Shown here: in pieces, positions 6,429 through 7,250 of the stretch | How the letters are laid out: each line of letters starts with the position of its first letter | Numbering within the stretch: position 1 is the first letter of the stretch | NCBI GenBank assembly: GCA_026996935.1 | Contig: JALWJW010000312.1 | Span: forward strand, 1 to 7,250 | Length of the DNA stretch: 7,250 bases | Origin: Hyphomicrobiales bacterium | GTDB taxonomy: Bacteria > Pseudomonadota > Alphaproteobacteria > Rhizobiales > Aestuariivirgaceae | Direction: 5' to 3' | Notes under the pieces: model-generated | Databases searched by the model: none | Told to the model about the DNA's origin: nothing | Seen by the model: the letters and a program-made list of their open reading frames with translations, nothing else | Program-made: the position numbers and the translations under genes

Positions 6429-6463
6429 AAAAAGCAATGCGCTTTAGGATTTGCGCATTGCTT
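6429..6463 (-). terminator. Rho-independent terminator of the peroxiredoxin gene
   Basis: A perfect 11-bp inverted repeat (AAGCAATGCGC at 6432-6442 and GCGCATTGCTT at 6453-6463) surrounds a 10-nt loop. Read on the minus strand, the second arm runs into a five-T stretch (6433-6429). It starts 25 bp after the peroxiredoxin stop and lies before the LysE-type promoter, so it separates the two genes. On the plus strand the stem is followed only by CTTTATT and no plus-strand gene precedes it. Confidence 0.85.
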
Positions 6464-6488
6464 CTTTATTGGTGTGTTTTAGTGGATG

Positions 6489-7139
6489 TTAAAGCGATTT
6501 TTTAGAAAAATACCAATCGGTGTATTCATAACCTTTGTTGGCGCGTTCTTCTGCTTCCTGGCTTGTTGCTGGTGGGGGAACAATAACTTTTTCTCCCTTA
6601 TGCCAGTTTTCCGGTGTTGCAACGCCGTGCTCATCTGATGTTTGCAGAGCGGTAATAAGGCGTAAAAATTCATCAATTGAGCGGCCATTGGTCATTGGGT
6701 AATAAACCATGGCACGAAGAATGCCTTCTGGATCAATGATGAATGTTGCCCGGACAGCAGAAGTGTCTGAAGCACCAGGTTGGATCATGCCGTAAGAATG
6801 GGCAACCTTCATATCAAGGTCCGCAATGATTGGAAATGGAATTTCCACACCAAAGTTTTGCTTGATGTTTTGTTCCCAAGCTAAATGTGAATAGACACTA
6901 TCAATAGATAGTCCAAGCAAGTTCGTGTTGAGCTCGGCAAATTTGTCTGCTGCTTTGGCAAAAGCCATGAACTCAGTTGTACACACTGGCGTAAAGTCAG
7001 CAGGGTGGGAGAATAAAACCAGCCATTTGCCTTTATAGTCTTCGTTGGTTTTGACACCATGGGTTGTTTTTGCATTAAAGGCAGGGGCTGGTTCGTTTAG
7101 CCGTGGCATTGCGGGTGTTGTTGTTTGTTCTTGTGACAT
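6489..7139 (-). CDS. Peroxiredoxin, Prx6 (1-Cys) type
   Basis: This is a 216-residue thiol peroxidase that reduces hydrogen peroxide and organic hydroperoxides in the cytosol. The active site is FSHPADFTPVCTTE (43-56), with peroxidatic Cys53, Thr50 and the supporting Arg130 in SAVRATFIIDP. The C-terminal part has the Prx6-type block YYPMTNGRSIDEFLR (146-160) and HGVATPENWHKGEKVIVPPP (171-190). Length is normal for the subfamily. Cys53 is the only cysteine. At the end, DWYFSKKSL has Ser212 where, from memory, many bacterial and archaeal relatives have a cysteine (WYFC or WWFC) that can act in resolution. Cys53 must therefore be regenerated by an external thiol. ATG at 7139 is supported by AAAGGAG seven bases upstream. 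The gene has its own terminator and probably forms a single-gene transcript. No regulator such as OxyR is in view. Confidence 0.95.
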   Translation of the reverse strand: MSQEQTTTPAMPRLNEPAPAFNAKTTHGVKTNEDYKGKWLVLFSHPADFTPVCTTEFMAFAKAADKFAELNTNLLGLSIDSVYSHLAWEQNIKQNFGVEIPFPIIADLDMKVAHSYGMIQPGASDTSAVRATFIIDPEGILRAMVYYPMTNGRSIDEFLRLITALQTSDEHGVATPENWHKGEKVIVPPPATSQEAEERANKGYEYTDWYFSKKSL

Positions 7140-7146
7140 TGGTTTG

Positions 7147-7153
7147 CTCCTTT
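7147..7153 (-). promoter_or_regulatory. Strong ribosome binding site of the peroxiredoxin gene
   Basis: The minus strand carries AAAGGAG, seven bases before the ATG at 7139-7137. It is the best Shine-Dalgarno match in the window and suggests high expression, as expected for a peroxiredoxin. Confidence 0.85.
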
Positions 7154-7179
7154 AGGGCGTTAATTTATTTGATGAAACC

Positions 7180-7185
7180 AATATA
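7180..7185 (-). promoter_or_regulatory. Possible -10 box of the peroxiredoxin promoter
   Basis: TATATT on the minus strand (five of six to TATAAT) would start transcription near 7173, leaving a leader of about 34 nt. No good -35 box lies 16-18 nt upstream: the sequence there is a T-rich run (TTTTTG). The promoter may therefore depend on an activator, or the call may be wrong. Confidence 0.3.
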
Positions 7186-7225
7186 AGGAAAAAAACAAGA
7201 AACAAAAACGAATTTAATTTTATTT

Positions 7226-7248
7226 AGTAATCGATTTTTCCGATTACT
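7226..7248. repeat. 8-bp perfect inverted repeat upstream of the peroxiredoxin gene
   Basis: AGTAATCG (7226-7233) and CGATTACT (7241-7248) flank a 7-nt loop (ATTTTTC). On the minus strand the second arm is followed by AAATAAAATT, so it is not a terminator in that direction. On the plus strand the window ends two bases later, so a T-run there cannot be judged. It may be an operator for the peroxiredoxin gene or the terminator of a plus-strand gene beyond the edge. The rest of 7154-7250 is AT-rich DNA without a gene. Confidence 0.35.
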
Positions 7249-7250
7249 CG

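Noticed and set aside
1..7250. A new defence, mobile or biosynthetic system
   Set aside because: All six genes fall into well-known families, with intact frames, ordinary spacing and no repeats, integrase, transposase, toxin-like or CRISPR-like elements. Gene order alone does not support a novel system.

Overview
The window holds six protein genes and no RNA gene, mobile element or CRISPR array. It looks like an ordinary stretch of chromosome from an alphaproteobacterium of moderate GC content. The best taxonomic clue is UvrB, which carries an extension of about 134 residues before the usual start of the protein, with a GFEEAP motif near its N-terminus. From memory this is typical of Hyphomicrobiales (Rhizobiales)-like UvrB proteins. 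Weak or absent Shine-Dalgarno sites at several starts also fit that class. I cannot name a genus.

Layout, left to right. (1) Positions 1-2233, minus strand: uvrB, the damage-recognition subunit of nucleotide excision repair, whose C-terminus is cut off by the left window edge. (2) Positions 2281-3546, minus strand: a Bcr/CflA-type MFS drug-efflux transporter, 47 bp upstream of uvrB and possibly partly cotranscribed with it. (3) An 88-bp divergent intergenic region with a near-perfect palindrome centred on ACGTTAACGT, a candidate operator shared by both flanking genes. (4) Positions 3635-4474, plus strand: an alpha/beta hydrolase of the uncharacterised COG4757-like type. (5) Positions 4611-5738, plus strand: a class V PLP-dependent aminotransferase. 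(6) Positions 5755-6348, minus strand, convergent with the aminotransferase: a LysE/RhtB-type amino-acid exporter with its own clear promoter and ribosome binding site. (7) A strong rho-independent terminator at 6429-6463. (8) Positions 6489-7139, minus strand: a Prx6-type peroxiredoxin with a strong ribosome binding site. (9) Positions 7154-7250: AT-rich upstream DNA with an 8-bp inverted repeat at the right edge.

The genes do not form one pathway. Loose themes are damage and stress handling (uvrB, peroxiredoxin, drug efflux) and small-molecule or amino-acid metabolism (aminotransferase, LysE exporter, hydrolase). I found no evidence of an undescribed multi-gene system. The observations most worth checking are regulatory and structural: the shared palindrome, two possible leaderless transcripts, a candidate operator above the LysE promoter, and a peroxiredoxin with a serine where many relatives have their C-terminal cysteine.
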